A DNA stretch of 64,000 nucleotides from an uncultured Pelagibacteraceae bacterium (GTDB taxonomy: Bacteria > Pseudomonadota > Alphaproteobacteria > Pelagibacterales > Pelagibacteraceae): assembly GCA_902567495.1 (NCBI GenBank), contig CACFMO010000003.1, positions 38,997 to 102,996 on the forward strand, written 5' to 3'. The notes under the pieces are model-generated. The model was not told the DNA's origin and did not search any database. It worked only from the letters and a program-made list of their open reading frames with translations. Numbering within the stretch: the first letter of the stretch is position 1; every line of letters starts with the position of its first letter. The position numbers and the translations under genes are program-made. This document shows, one piece after another, positions 45,288 through 56,345 of this stretch.

Positions 45288-46673
45288 CTAATCACTCAAA
45301 ATTATCGATGTTATTTCATCAATATTTTTTTTCATTAAACTATTGTCTTGAGATAATTTTTCTATCGTTTTAACAGCATGAATTACAGTTGTATGATCCC
45401 TGTTTGCAAATTTTCTACCTATTTCAGGTAAAGATCTTGTGGTTAATTTTTTTGCTAAATACATAGCTATTTGCCTTGGTCTAGCCAAAGGTCTCGATCT
45501 TCTTTGTGAGAGCATCTCTTGAAGATTTATACTAAAGAAATTTGAGGTAACATTTTGAATTTTATCGATACTAATGACTTTGTTATTATTATGAACATCT
45601 TTGAGAATTATTTTACAATCATTCACACTGAGAGGTTTTTTGCTCATTTTGCTAAATGCAACCACTCTATTAAATATTCCAATCAATTCTCTAATATTCA
45701 AATTTTGCTCTTTAGCCATATAATCAATTATTTCTTCATTTAAATTTGGATATTCGTGAAAAGAATTTTGGAACTCAGTAATTTTCTTTTTTAAAATTTT
45801 TTGTTTTAAATCATAATCTGGTACTCCAATATCTACGACAAGTCCTCCAGATAATCTAGATTTTATTCTATCTTGAACTCTGTCCAATCTATTTGGTGGA
45901 CGATCTGAGGAAATTATTATCTGAGCACTTTTGTCGAATAGACTATTAAAAGTATGAAAAAATTCCTCCTGCAAACCCTCTTTTCCTCTTATAAATTGTA
46001 TATCATCGATAATAAAAACATTAGCCTTTCTAAAAAAATCTTTAAAAGTAACCATTTCATTTTTTTTTATTGATTTAATAAATTGGTACATAAATCTTTC
46101 AGCAGAAATAAACATAACATTAGAACTATCTTTTAATGCAAGACCTATAGCATTGATCAGGTGTGTTTTTCCCAATCCAACACCACCGTAAATAAATAGA
46201 GGATTATACCTTGAAAGTTCTGATGTAATCTTTTTTGCAGATAAAAAAGCTAGGTTATTGCTTTTTCCAACTATAAAATTTTCAAAACTCAAGTTGGGAT
46301 TTAGTCGGTTGTAATTCAAAACTCCATCCTTAATGTCTGATATTTTATTAATTTCTGGTTTTTGAGATATAGTTTTACTACTTGACCTTTCACCCTCTAT
46401 TTTGAATTCGATTCGATTTAAACTAAGCTTATGTTTTTGCAACTCATTTAAAATTTTGTCTGCATATCTGGATGTAATCCAATCTCTAAAAAACCTAGTT
46501 TGCACACCTAAAATTACGTAATGATTAAACTCCTTTAATAAAGATATATTTTTAAGCCAACTTGAATAAATCTCATTACCAAACGCTTTTTGAAAGCTAT
46601 CTTGAACGGAATTCCAATTTAAAGTATTTTCTTCTGAAACCAAGTTTTTTTGAATTTTAGATGATTTTTCCAT
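45288..46673 (-). CDS. dnaA: chromosomal replication initiator DnaA
   Basis: Binds origin boxes and opens DNA. Domain I starts at WNSVQDSFQKAFGNEIYSSWL; a short domain II follows. The AAA+ domain III begins with LSFENFIVGKSNNLAF, with Walker A YGGVGLGKTH and Walker B VFIIDDIQFI, then SSDRPP and arginine-rich RLSGGLVVDI. Domain IV has the DNA-binding signature FANRDHTTVIHAVKTIEKL. The 461 residues are typical. It is upstream of dnaN by 1 bp and preceded by a 258-bp AT-rich gap. Confidence 0.97.
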   Translation of the reverse strand: MEKSSKIQKNLVSEENTLNWNSVQDSFQKAFGNEIYSSWLKNISLLKEFNHYVILGVQTRFFRDWITSRYADKILNELQKHKLSLNRIEFKIEGERSSSKTISQKPEINKISDIKDGVLNYNRLNPNLSFENFIVGKSNNLAFLSAKKITSELSRYNPLFIYGGVGLGKTHLINAIGLALKDSSNVMFISAERFMYQFIKSIKKNEMVTFKDFFRKANVFIIDDIQFIRGKEGLQEEFFHTFNSLFDKSAQIIISSDRPPNRLDRVQDRIKSRLSGGLVVDIGVPDYDLKQKILKKKITEFQNSFHEYPNLNEEIIDYMAKEQNLNIRELIGIFNRVVAFSKMSKKPLSVNDCKIILKDVHNNNKVISIDKIQNVTSNFFSINLQEMLSQRRSRPLARPRQIAMYLAKKLTTRSLPEIGRKFANRDHTTVIHAVKTIEKLSQDNSLMKKNIDEITSIILSD

Positions 46674-46931
46674 AATAAAAGATTTTCTTTTTTAATTAAT
46701 ATTATTTTTTAATTCAACTTTTTTTTATGAAAATAAAAAAAAAAATGGAGTGAAGTTGTAGAATGATCGTTGAGGATGAAATCCAAAAAAAATGAAAAAA
46801 AATTATCGCTGAGGTCGAAAAATATAAAAATTAAAATTCAACTTCAAATAATAAATTTCTACATATAGTTTCACATTAAAAATTTGATCAAACTTTTTTT
46901 GAAAAATTAGACAACCAGAAATTGATTACAA
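46674..46931. other. AT-rich rpsT-dnaA intergenic region with repeats, candidate origin or dnaA control region
   Basis: The longest gene-free stretch in the window (258 bp). It holds two copies of a 16-bp direct repeat on the minus strand, TTTC(G/A)(A/T)CCTCA(G/A)CGAT, at 46805-46820 and 46766-46781 (39 bp apart), flanked by an inverted pair TGAAGTTG (46751-46758) and CAACTTCA (46839-46846), plus an A11-type run. TTTGATCAAA at 46883-46892 between A- and T-runs could help end the rpsT transcript. No consensus DnaA box TTATCCACA is visible. No tRNA is present. Confidence 0.45.
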
Positions 46932-47198
46932 CTATTTATTGATTTTTTTTATTTTTTTAGAAACTCTCGCTATTTTCCTTGATGCATTCTCTTTTTTTAC
47001 AACCCCAGTTTTAGCGATTTTCATTAATTCAGATTGAAAAGTAGGGAAAAACTTATTTATTTCTTTAATATCTTTCTTTTCGATTAATTTATTAATTTTT
47101 TTTATTGCTAATTTATATCTGCTTCGTCTTAATTTATTGACTAATGATTGTCTTTTAACCCTTTTTACTCTTCTTATTGCTGATTTGGTATTAGGCAT
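46932..47198 (-). CDS. rpsT: 30S ribosomal protein S20
   Basis: Binds 16S rRNA early in small-subunit assembly. The 88 residues start MPNTKSAIRRVKRVKRQSLVNKLRRSRYKLAIKKI and end with KTGVVKKENASRKIARVSKKIKKI, matching S20 throughout. The rpsT-dnaA neighbourhood is common in alphaproteobacteria. A TTGACC/TATATC promoter lies in the 44-bp gap from mutM. Confidence 0.96.
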   Translation of the reverse strand: MPNTKSAIRRVKRVKRQSLVNKLRRSRYKLAIKKINKLIEKKDIKEINKFFPTFQSELMKIAKTGVVKKENASRKIARVSKKIKKINK

Positions 47199-47206
47199 TT
47201 ATGGCA

Positions 47207-47235
47207 GATATATATCTTAAGAATAATGAGGTCAA
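47207..47235 (-). promoter_or_regulatory. putative sigma-70 promoter for rpsT
   Basis: Minus strand: -35 TTGACC (47235-47230), 17-bp spacer, -10 TATATC (47212-47207), with an overlapping TATATA at 47214-47209. Transcription would start only a few bases before the ATG at 47198, so the message would be almost leaderless. Confidence 0.4.
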
Positions 47236-47242
47236 CATTTAA

Positions 47243-48109
47243 CTATTTTTGACATTTTAAACAATAAAATGTCGAACGATTGGAAATGTATATTTTTTTA
47301 ATAAATCCTCTACAACCTGGCTTTTTACACATCTGATCACTCCTGTTATAAACCATAAAATTTTGTTGGAAATTACCGTTATTTCCAGAAACACCTTTAA
47401 AATCTCTTATACTCGATCCTCCTAGTGAAATTGCCTTTTTTAAAGTTATCTTTGTATTTCGGATAATCTTCTTTGTTTCTACACGGCTTAAATTTTTAGA
47501 CATTTTTTTTGGGTTAACTGAACTTAAATTTAATATCTCATTGACATAAATGTTTCCTAAACCTGATACTATTTTTTGATCCATTAAAAGGCCTTTGGCA
47601 TTTTTTTTTATATTTCGAATTTTTTTATTAAGGTAAATGTAATTAAATTCTGAATTTAAAGGTTCTGGTCCTAAATTTTGAAGATGGTTATTGGTATGTT
47701 GTTGATAAGGTGAAATTAATTTTATAAATCCAAATTTTCTTACATCATTATAAATTAGCTTAACTTTTTTATTAAATTGAATAATAAAATGATTATGTTT
47801 TTTATTCATCTCACTTTCAAAATAAAAACTTGTTTTTAAAATTTTTTTAAAATTTTCTTTTGAAATAAATATTTTTCCTGTCATACCAAGATGTATTAAA
47901 ATAGTAAAATTATTTTCTAGACCAAGTAGCAAAAACTTTGACCTTCTTTTGATAAATATTATTTTTTGATGCTCAATAATTCTTTCGAAATTTCTATTTA
48001 TTTTATACCTTAAATTTCTATTAAAAATAGTCACTTTTTTAATTTTAAGGCCATTAATAAATGATTGTAGCGATCTTCTAACAACTTCAACTTCGGGTAA
48101 TTCTGGCAT
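47243..48109 (-). CDS. mutM: formamidopyrimidine-DNA glycosylase
   Basis: Removes 8-oxoguanine and other oxidised purines and nicks the abasic site. The N terminus MPELPEVEVVRRSL fixes the start, because Pro2 is the catalytic amine and Glu3 is required. The helix-two-turn-helix has MDQKIVSGLGNIYVNEIL; the C-terminal zinc finger is C-x4-C...C-x2-C in MCKKPGCRGFIKKIYISNR...FYCLKCQK. The 288 residues match. The start codon is 16 bp from that of the divergent ubiE. Confidence 0.95.
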   Translation of the reverse strand: MPELPEVEVVRRSLQSFINGLKIKKVTIFNRNLRYKINRNFERIIEHQKIIFIKRRSKFLLLGLENNFTILIHLGMTGKIFISKENFKKILKTSFYFESEMNKKHNHFIIQFNKKVKLIYNDVRKFGFIKLISPYQQHTNNHLQNLGPEPLNSEFNYIYLNKKIRNIKKNAKGLLMDQKIVSGLGNIYVNEILNLSSVNPKKMSKNLSRVETKKIIRNTKITLKKAISLGGSSIRDFKGVSGNNGNFQQNFMVYNRSDQMCKKPGCRGFIKKIYISNRSTFYCLKCQK

Positions 48110-48125
48110 ATAACTTAGTGTAAAA

Positions 48126-48830
48126 ATGAAAAATATTAATCAGTCAAAAGAAGCAAATGTAACAAAAGTTTTCGATGATGTCTTCAATAAATATGACATA
48201 ATGAACGACATAATGTCTTTTGGAGCTCATAGAGTTTGGAAAAATAAACTTATAGATTGGATGAACCCTAGTAAAAATGATCACGCAATTGATATTGCTT
48301 CTGGAACTGGCGATATAGCTAAAGCTTTCTTAAAAAGAACTGATTTTACTGGGATTGTAAAATGCGTCGAGCCAAATAAAAATATGCTTGGGGTAGGGGA
48401 AAAAAAATTAGAAAAATTTAAAAATGTAAAATGGTTTTGTTCTTCAGCAGAAAAATTACCATTTAAAGACGAAACCTTTGATATATATGTTGTAAGTTTT
48501 GGTATAAGAAATTTTTCAAATATTAATATTGCGCTTAAAGAAAGCAAAAGGGTTTTAAAAACTGGGGGTAGATTTTTATGTTTAGAATTTTCTAAAGTGA
48601 ATAATGAAGTTCTATCTAAAGTTTATGAGAGATACTCGAAATTAATTCCATATTTGGGGAAATACATAGTTGGTAAATCTGAGCCATATGATTACTTAAT
48701 AAAAAGTATTAAAGATTTTTACAGTCAAGATGAGTTATTAAACTTAATTAAATCAACTGGTTTTGAAAATACAGAGTATAGAGACCTATCGGGTGGAATT
48801 GCAGCAATCCATTCAGGCTGGAAAATATAA
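48126..48830 (+). CDS. ubiE: ubiquinone/menaquinone biosynthesis C-methyltransferase UbiE
   Basis: SAM-dependent C-methylation in ubiquinone synthesis. VTKVFDDVFNKYDIMNDIMSFGAHRVWKNKLIDWM is the UbiE N-terminal signature; the SAM site is AIDIASGTGDIAKAFLK; the late SFGIRNFSNINIALKESKRVLKTGGRFLCLEFSKV is also diagnostic. The 234 residues match. It is followed after 2 bp by ubiB. The product feeds the respiratory quinone pool that RegB senses. Confidence 0.95.
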   Translation: MKNINQSKEANVTKVFDDVFNKYDIMNDIMSFGAHRVWKNKLIDWMNPSKNDHAIDIASGTGDIAKAFLKRTDFTGIVKCVEPNKNMLGVGEKKLEKFKNVKWFCSSAEKLPFKDETFDIYVVSFGIRNFSNINIALKESKRVLKTGGRFLCLEFSKVNNEVLSKVYERYSKLIPYLGKYIVGKSEPYDYLIKSIKDFYSQDELLNLIKSTGFENTEYRDLSGGIAAIHSGWKI

Positions 48831-48832
48831 GA

Positions 48833-50398
48833 ATGTTTAAAAAAATCTATAATTTATTTAAAATCTTAAGAAAATTATCAATATCTGGGGCAATTGAAAC
48901 CTTGGATAAACTTAAACCTATACCTTTAGGTCTAAAAATTTTATTTAAAGTATTTTCATTAGGATCAAACAAAAATGAAAAAAGTTTAGATACATCCCCC
49001 GGCGAAAAACTGTGTGGGTCGTTAGAGGATATGGGGACAACATTTATTAAACTTGGTCAATTTTTGGCAACAAGACCTGATATAATTGGCGAAAAAATTG
49101 CTGGAGATTTAGAGAAACTTCAAGATAAACTTCCTGCATTTGATACTGAAAAAGCTAAAAACATTATAGAGAAAGAAATAGGATCAAAATCTTTTAAAAA
49201 TATCTTATCTTTGAGCAAACCAATTGCAGCAGCATCGATCGCTCAGGTACATTTTGCAAAGATAAAGATTGATGATCAAGAGAAGGATCTCGCTATAAAA
49301 ATCTTGAGACCAAATATACATTCTCTTGTTAATGAAGAACTTGATGCTTTAATGTTTTTAGCATTTTTAATCGAAAGTATTTTTAAAAAAACTAAAAGAT
49401 TAAAGTTAGTTGAAGTTATTAGTCTTTTAAAAGAAATAACAAATGTTGAAATGGATTTAAGATTTGAAGCTGCCGCTGCTGGTGAGTTAAGAGATAATAC
49501 GATTAATGATGAGGGTATAATTGTTCCTAAAATTTATTGGAATTATACATCTAAGAGGATTTTAACCTTAGATAGAATAGATGGTGTTTCAATTCGAGAG
49601 GTTGAGCAACTCAAAGCATTAAATATAGACCGTAAAAAAATTTCTAGAAATTTAATCCAGTTATTTCTTAAACAAGCAGTAAGAGATGGTTTTTTTCATG
49701 CAGATATGCATCAAGGAAACCTTTTTGTAGATAAAAACGGAAACATTATGCCTGTTGATTTTGGTATTATGGGAAGATTAGATAAAAATAACAGAAAATA
49801 CTTAGCTGAAATTCTTTTTGGTTTTATCGAAAGAGATTATGTAAAAGTAGCCGAGATACATTTTCTAGCAGGACTTGTTCCCCCAAACACTTCAAAAGAT
49901 GATTTGGCTCAAGCGCTTAGATCGATTGGTGAACCAATATTTGGACAATCAATAAAAGATATCTCTGGTGGTAATTTATTGGGACAATTATTTGAAATTA
50001 CTGAAAAATTTAATATGCATACACAAACGCAACTATTATTGCTTCAAAAAACAATGGTAGTAGTTGAAGGTGTTGCTAGAAAATTAGATCCAGATACAAA
50101 TATTTGGGAAGTTTCAAGACCTGTTTTAGAAAGTTGGATCAAAAGTGTTAAAGGACCTGAGTCTTCAATTAAAAAAACACTAGAGATATCAAAAGATATA
50201 TTAGACCGAATACCTGATTTACCAAAAGTTATGGATAATGCAAATACTACATTACAAATGATTGCCGAAGGAAAATTAAACCTAAGTGCCTTAAATGGAA
50301 GAAATTTTGAAGTAGAGGAATTAAAACTTAAAAATTTAAGAAATAATATGCTTATAATTTTTTTAAGTATTGTAATAGTTGTTTATATAGTATTTTAA
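48833..50398 (+). CDS. ubiB: ubiquinone biosynthesis ATPase/kinase-like protein UbiB
   Basis: ABC1/ADCK/UbiB atypical kinase that supports ubiquinone production at the membrane. The KxGQ motif is FIKLGQFLATRPDIIG; the A-rich loop is PIAAASIAQVHFAKI in place of a P-loop; the catalytic region has FFHADMHQGNLFVDKNG and MPVDFGIMGRL. A hydrophobic helix at residues about 505-521 anchors the C terminus. The 521 residues match UbiB. It sits between ubiE and coaBC. Confidence 0.95.
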   Translation: MFKKIYNLFKILRKLSISGAIETLDKLKPIPLGLKILFKVFSLGSNKNEKSLDTSPGEKLCGSLEDMGTTFIKLGQFLATRPDIIGEKIAGDLEKLQDKLPAFDTEKAKNIIEKEIGSKSFKNILSLSKPIAAASIAQVHFAKIKIDDQEKDLAIKILRPNIHSLVNEELDALMFLAFLIESIFKKTKRLKLVEVISLLKEITNVEMDLRFEAAAAGELRDNTINDEGIIVPKIYWNYTSKRILTLDRIDGVSIREVEQLKALNIDRKKISRNLIQLFLKQAVRDGFFHADMHQGNLFVDKNGNIMPVDFGIMGRLDKNNRKYLAEILFGFIERDYVKVAEIHFLAGLVPPNTSKDDLAQALRSIGEPIFGQSIKDISGGNLLGQLFEITEKFNMHTQTQLLLLQKTMVVVEGVARKLDPDTNIWEVSRPVLESWIKSVKGPESSIKKTLEISKDILDRIPDLPKVMDNANTTLQMIAEGKLNLSALNGRNFEVEELKLKNLRNNMLIIFLSIVIVVYIVF

Positions 50399-50404
50399 TT
50401 ACAA

Positions 50405-51631
50405 ATGGATTTAAAAAACAAAAAAATATTGTTAGTTATTGGTGGGGGGATTTCTGCCTATAAATCTTTAGATCTAATTAGGTTATTACAAAGAAAAAGC
50501 TGTCTAATTAAAGTAGTTTTAACAAAAACAGGAAAAAAATTTGTAACATCTTTGTCTATTTCATCTTTGTCAAAAAATAGAGTTTTCGAGGATACATTCG
50601 GAGAAAAAAATAATGGTAAAATGGATCATATTAGCCTTTCGAGATGGGCTGATGTAATTGTTGCTCTACCTTCAACCGCTAACTTTATGTCTAAACTCTC
50701 GAGAGGTTCGGCTGATGATTTAGCTACAACAGTAATTCTTGCATCTGATAAGGAAACTTTTCTTGTTCCAGCTATGAACGTAAGAATGTGGGAACACAAG
50801 GCCACTCAAAGAAATTTAAATAAATTATATAGTTATGGATATAAATTTATAGGACCGATAGACGGGGAGATGGCGTGTGGAGAATACGGAAAGGGGAAGA
50901 TGTCTAGTCCTAGACAAATAATTTCATATTTAGAAAAATATTTTAAAAAAAAAGATTATTTAAAAAAGAAAAATATAAAGGCAACAGTAACTACTGGTCC
51001 TACGCGAGAGTATATTGATCCAGTAAGATATATTTCTAATGAGTCTAGTGGAAAACAAGGTTATGAAATTGCTCTAGAACTATCTAGATTGGGAATTAAA
51101 ACGACTTTAATATCTGGACCTACAAATATAAATTATTCAAAAGAGATTAAAGTAAAAAAAATAATTTCTGGAAAGCAAATGCTAAGTGAAGTAAAAAAAA
51201 ATCTTCCTACTGATATTGCGGTATGTACAGCAGCTGTATCAGATTTCACACCACTTATAAAAAATAAACAAAAACTTAAAAAAAAATTGAATTTGAATGA
51301 AATCAAAGTAGAAAAAAATCCTGATATACTTGAATTCTTAGGAAAAAATAATAGGTTTAAACCAAAACTTTTGGTTGGTTTTTCTGCAGAAACAGAAAAT
51401 CTTTTAGAAAATTCAATTGAAAAAATGCGAGAAAAACACTGTGATATAATAATTGCGAATGATGTATCAAATAAAGAAACTGGTTTTAACTCAGAATATA
51501 ATGAGGTAGTTGTAATTGATAAAAACGGTGAAACACAGAAAATTAAAAAAAATTCCAAAAAATTTATAGCTTCTATCATAGCAAGAAAAATCGTTGATTC
51601 TTTCTTGGACATTAAAAAAAGACTGAATTAA
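50405..51631 (+). CDS. coaBC: bifunctional phosphopantothenoylcysteine decarboxylase/phosphopantothenate-cysteine ligase
   Basis: Carries out two steps of coenzyme A synthesis. The CoaC flavoprotein half has VIGGGISAYKSLDLIRLL, the active-site His in KMDHISLSRWADVIVALPSTANFMSKLSRG, FLVPAMNVRMWEH, and Cys in GEMACGEYGKGKM. The CoaB half begins near residue 195 with ATVTTGPTREYIDPVRYISNESSGKQGYEIA and has AVCTAAVSDF and LVGFSAET. The 408 residues match. Same-strand cluster ubiE-ubiB-coaBC is conserved in alphaproteobacteria, often with dut next; here moeB follows. Confidence 0.95.
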   Translation: MDLKNKKILLVIGGGISAYKSLDLIRLLQRKSCLIKVVLTKTGKKFVTSLSISSLSKNRVFEDTFGEKNNGKMDHISLSRWADVIVALPSTANFMSKLSRGSADDLATTVILASDKETFLVPAMNVRMWEHKATQRNLNKLYSYGYKFIGPIDGEMACGEYGKGKMSSPRQIISYLEKYFKKKDYLKKKNIKATVTTGPTREYIDPVRYISNESSGKQGYEIALELSRLGIKTTLISGPTNINYSKEIKVKKIISGKQMLSEVKKNLPTDIAVCTAAVSDFTPLIKNKQKLKKKLNLNEIKVEKNPDILEFLGKNNRFKPKLLVGFSAETENLLENSIEKMREKHCDIIIANDVSNKETGFNSEYNEVVVIDKNGETQKIKKNSKKFIASIIARKIVDSFLDIKKRLN

Positions 51632-51633
51632 TA

Positions 51634-52392
51634 ATGGAATTAAATAGTTCTGAACTTAAAAAATACTCTCGCCAATTAATTTTAAAAAATATTGGAATAT
51701 CTGGACAAAAAAAGATTTTTAATTCCAAAATTTTAATTATCGGTGCTGGTGGATTGGGTTGCCCATTATTACTTTATTTAGCTTACTCAGGAGCTGGAAA
51801 CCTAGGAATTGTTGATAACGATAAAATTGAAATTTCAAATTTAAGTAGACAAGTACTTTTTACAAAAAACGATTTAGGTAAATTTAAAGCTACAATATCA
51901 AAAAAATTTATTAGTAAAATTAATAGAAAGATTTTAGTTAAAACTTATCTTAAGAGAGTTAATAAAGAAAATATCCATTCTATAGCAAAAAATTATGATT
52001 ATATTTGTGACGGCACTGATAATTTTAAATCAAGACTATTAATTAATGATTATTGCATCAAATATAAAAAAATTTTAATTTCTTCGGCTATTAGTAAGTA
52101 CGATGGACATATTTTTAGCTTTGATTTTAAAAAAGATGGACCTTGTCTGAGATGCTTTATGCCAAATATACCTTCTTTAGAGCAAAATTGTGAGACTGAT
52201 GGAATTATGTCTACGCTTGCGGGAATAGCTGGATCTATACAAGCGAATGAGGTCATCAAATCGATTTTAAATATTGGAAAACCTTTGAGGAACGAAATAA
52301 TGATATTTAATTCATTGGATCTCAGCTTTAGAAAAGTGAAATTGAATAAAAATTCAAGTTGTAAAAACCATTTACATGTTTTGTATAAATAG
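51634..52392 (+). CDS. moeB: HesA/MoeB/ThiF family adenylyltransferase
   Basis: Activates the C terminus of a ubiquitin-like sulfur carrier (MoaD or ThiS type) by adenylation. ATP-binding IIGAGGLGCPLLLYLAYSGAGNLGIVDNDKIEISNLSRQVLF and the DGTDNFKSRLLINDYC motif are intact. A CLRC pair is visible, but the second CxxC expected for zinc binding is only partly kept (SCKNH near the C terminus). The 252 residues match MoeB/ThiF without a rhodanese domain; the choice between them is open. It overlaps the next gene by 17 bp. Confidence 0.85.
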   Translation: MELNSSELKKYSRQLILKNIGISGQKKIFNSKILIIGAGGLGCPLLLYLAYSGAGNLGIVDNDKIEISNLSRQVLFTKNDLGKFKATISKKFISKINRKILVKTYLKRVNKENIHSIAKNYDYICDGTDNFKSRLLINDYCIKYKKILISSAISKYDGHIFSFDFKKDGPCLRCFMPNIPSLEQNCETDGIMSTLAGIAGSIQANEVIKSILNIGKPLRNEIMIFNSLDLSFRKVKLNKNSSCKNHLHVLYK

Positions 52393-52828
52393 AATACTTT
52401 TTTTTTATTTTATTATATTAATAGGCTCAATAAGTTTTGCAGACGATGGATATTACCTTACATTGAGAAACGACAAAGTAAATTTAAGGCAGGGACCATC
52501 GCTTAATTATCCAATTAAATTAGTTTACGAGAAAAAATTCTTGCCAATTTTAATCACAGATAAGTCTGGAAATTTTAGAAAAGTTTTAGATCATGAAAAT
52601 AATTCTGGTTGGATACATATATCGCAACTTTCCAAAAAAAAGGCAGCACTAAGTATTTTGGATGAATTAATTGTTTTTCAAAAACCCTCTATTTATTCTA
52701 AGCCATTAGTAAAGTTAGAAATTGGAAGATTGTGTTTGGTAAAAAAATGTAAAAATAATTGGTGCAAAATTAAAACTGGTGACTATTCAGGCTGGGTCGA
52801 AAAACAAAATTTGAGAGGAAGACTTTAG
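52376..52828 (+). CDS. secreted bacterial SH3-domain protein
   Basis: Signal peptide over residues 1-22 (hydrophobic core, cleavage near SFA-DDG). Two SH3b repeats follow: LRNDKVNLRQGPSLNYPIKLVYEKKFLPILI...SGWIHISQL and a second with LVKLEIGRLCLVKKCKNNWCKIKTGDYSGWVEKQNL. Such domains bind peptidoglycan or envelope proteins in the periplasm. Alphaproteobacteria often keep this protein next to housekeeping genes. The start lies inside the moeB end; the stop overlaps the convergent DUF2061 gene by 4 bp. Confidence 0.82.
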   Translation: MFCINRILFFYFIILIGSISFADDGYYLTLRNDKVNLRQGPSLNYPIKLVYEKKFLPILITDKSGNFRKVLDHENNSGWIHISQLSKKKAALSILDELIVFQKPSIYSKPLVKLEIGRLCLVKKCKNNWCKIKTGDYSGWVEKQNLRGRL

Positions 52829-53079
52829 TTTTTAGATTTTTTCATTACTTTTGAGGTCCAGAACTTATCCAAAAGAAAATACCATACAGAATTCGCAAGT
52901 GGTTCAACAATTGCATCTGTTAATGCTATGTAGAAAGATACATCTGCAACCAACATTAATACAGTGATTGCAATTGCAAAGTGACCAATTGTGTAAATAA
53001 TTGTTCTTAATATAGATCCCCTATTTGAATTGTAGACTTTTTTTGAGGCGTTAAATATACCTGATGTTAATTCTGTCAT
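52825..53079 (-). CDS. DUF2061-like membrane protein
   Basis: An 84-residue protein with two hydrophobic helices (about 26-45 and 48-66). RTIIYTIGHFAIAITVLMLVADVSFYIALTDAIVEPLANSVWYFLLDKFW resembles DUF2061, with its R-x-Kxx start and terminal Y..HE..W replaced by Y..LDKFW. Function unknown. It begins 1 bp downstream of katG on the same strand, so it is probably co-expressed in response to peroxide or iron. Confidence 0.65.
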   Translation of the reverse strand: MTELTSGIFNASKKVYNSNRGSILRTIIYTIGHFAIAITVLMLVADVSFYIALTDAIVEPLANSVWYFLLDKFWTSKVMKKSKN

Positions 53080-53080
53080 T

Positions 53081-55319
<2,239 letters not shown>

Positions 55320-55344
55320 TACAACAAGATCTTTTTTTTTTGGA

Positions 55345-55767
55345 TTAATTATTATTTTCTAATCTTATTACAACTTCAACGTTTTTGATTTTCTTACCTT
55401 TTGGAGCCTCTGGCAATTTTTGAAAGGTAATTTTGTCGCTCTTAATATCAATTACTTTCCCATTATCGAAAAAATGATGATGAGATGTAATATTAGTGTC
55501 ATAATAAGAGGTATTATTCTCCAAAGAGAATTCTTTCAAATGCCCAGCACTTTTAAGTGCATGAACAGTGTTATAAAAAGTAGCTGTAGAAATTTTTTTC
55601 GATCTTTTTAAATTCATGGAATTTTTTAATTCTTCAACTGTGAAATGAAATGTTTTTTTTCTATTGAAGAGAAATTTACTTATTTCTACTCTTTGATTTG
55701 TAGGTCTGAGACCTGAGGATCTAAGTTTATCTATAAAAGTCTTGTTTTTACTATTCATTTTATGCAT
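55345..55767 (-). CDS. irr: iron response regulator Irr (Fur family)
   Basis: Fur-superfamily regulator responding to heme/iron status in alphaproteobacteria. Winged helix: SGLRPTNQRVEISKFLF and ISTATFYNTVHALKSAGHL (Fur consensus VSLATVYNTL). The Irr-specific part has the HHH motif in YYDTNITSHHHFFDNGKVIDI, and LPEAPKGKKIKNVEVVIRL. The 140 residues match Irr rather than Fur or PerR. It is divergent from fabA and upstream of katG, both typical Irr contexts. ATG 55767 is used; a second ATG three codons later is possible. Confidence 0.9.
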   Translation of the reverse strand: MHKMNSKNKTFIDKLRSSGLRPTNQRVEISKFLFNRKKTFHFTVEELKNSMNLKRSKKISTATFYNTVHALKSAGHLKEFSLENNTSYYDTNITSHHHFFDNGKVIDIKSDKITFQKLPEAPKGKKIKNVEVVIRLENNN

Positions 55768-55838
55768 TAACTTACTTTATAATTTTTCAATTTTATATAT
55801 GATATTGCCAAAAACTCAAGCAATTGTTAGCTTTCAAA

Positions 55839-56345
55839 ATGAAACAAAAAAACAATTACAACTATAACGAATTAATTGACTGTGCAAATGGCGACCTTTT
55901 TGGTGAAGGGAATGCACGTTTACCATCACCACCGATGTTGATGTTTGACAGAATTACACAAATCCAATCAGATGAAGGAAAATTTAAAAAAGGTATAATA
56001 AAAGCTGAGTTGGATATTAAAGATAATATGTGGTTTTTTGATTGTCATTTTAAGAGTGATCCTGTAATGCCTGGATGTCTTGGATTAGACGCTATGTGGC
56101 AATTAGTTGGGTTTTACTTAGGATGGATAGGTGAACCAGGTAAAGGACGTGCTTTAGGTGTAAATTCTGTTAGATTTACAGGAGAAGTTATTAAAAAAGT
56201 TAAAATGGCAACTTACGAAGTTAATATGAAAAAAGTTTTAAAAACAGAAGGTGGAACTGTTGGATTTGCCGACGGTATTTTAAAAGCTGATGATAAACAA
56301 ATATATACTGCTGAAAATTTAAAAGTTGGAGTTTACAAACAATGA
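55839..56345 (+). CDS. fabA: 3-hydroxydecanoyl-ACP dehydratase/isomerase
   Basis: Dehydrates 3-hydroxydecanoyl-ACP and isomerises trans-2- to cis-3-decenoyl-ACP, the first step committed to unsaturated fatty acids. Catalytic H70 (FFDCHF) and D84 (MPGCLGLDAMWQL) fall at the same positions as in E. coli FabA. LPSPPMLMFDRI and RALGVNSVRFTGEV are diagnostic. I use ATG 55839 (168 residues); a TTG 15 bp upstream is in frame but gives no conserved residues. It overlaps fabB by ATGA. Confidence 0.95.
   Translation: MKQKNNYNYNELIDCANGDLFGEGNARLPSPPMLMFDRITQIQSDEGKFKKGIIKAELDIKDNMWFFDCHFKSDPVMPGCLGLDAMWQLVGFYLGWIGEPGKGRALGVNSVRFTGEVIKKVKMATYEVNMKKVLKTEGGTVGFADGILKADDKQIYTAENLKVGVYKQ

Noticed and set aside
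46674..46931. tRNA or structural RNA gene in the gap before dnaA
   Set aside because: No cloverleaf, T-loop GTTCRA consensus or GC-rich stem is visible.
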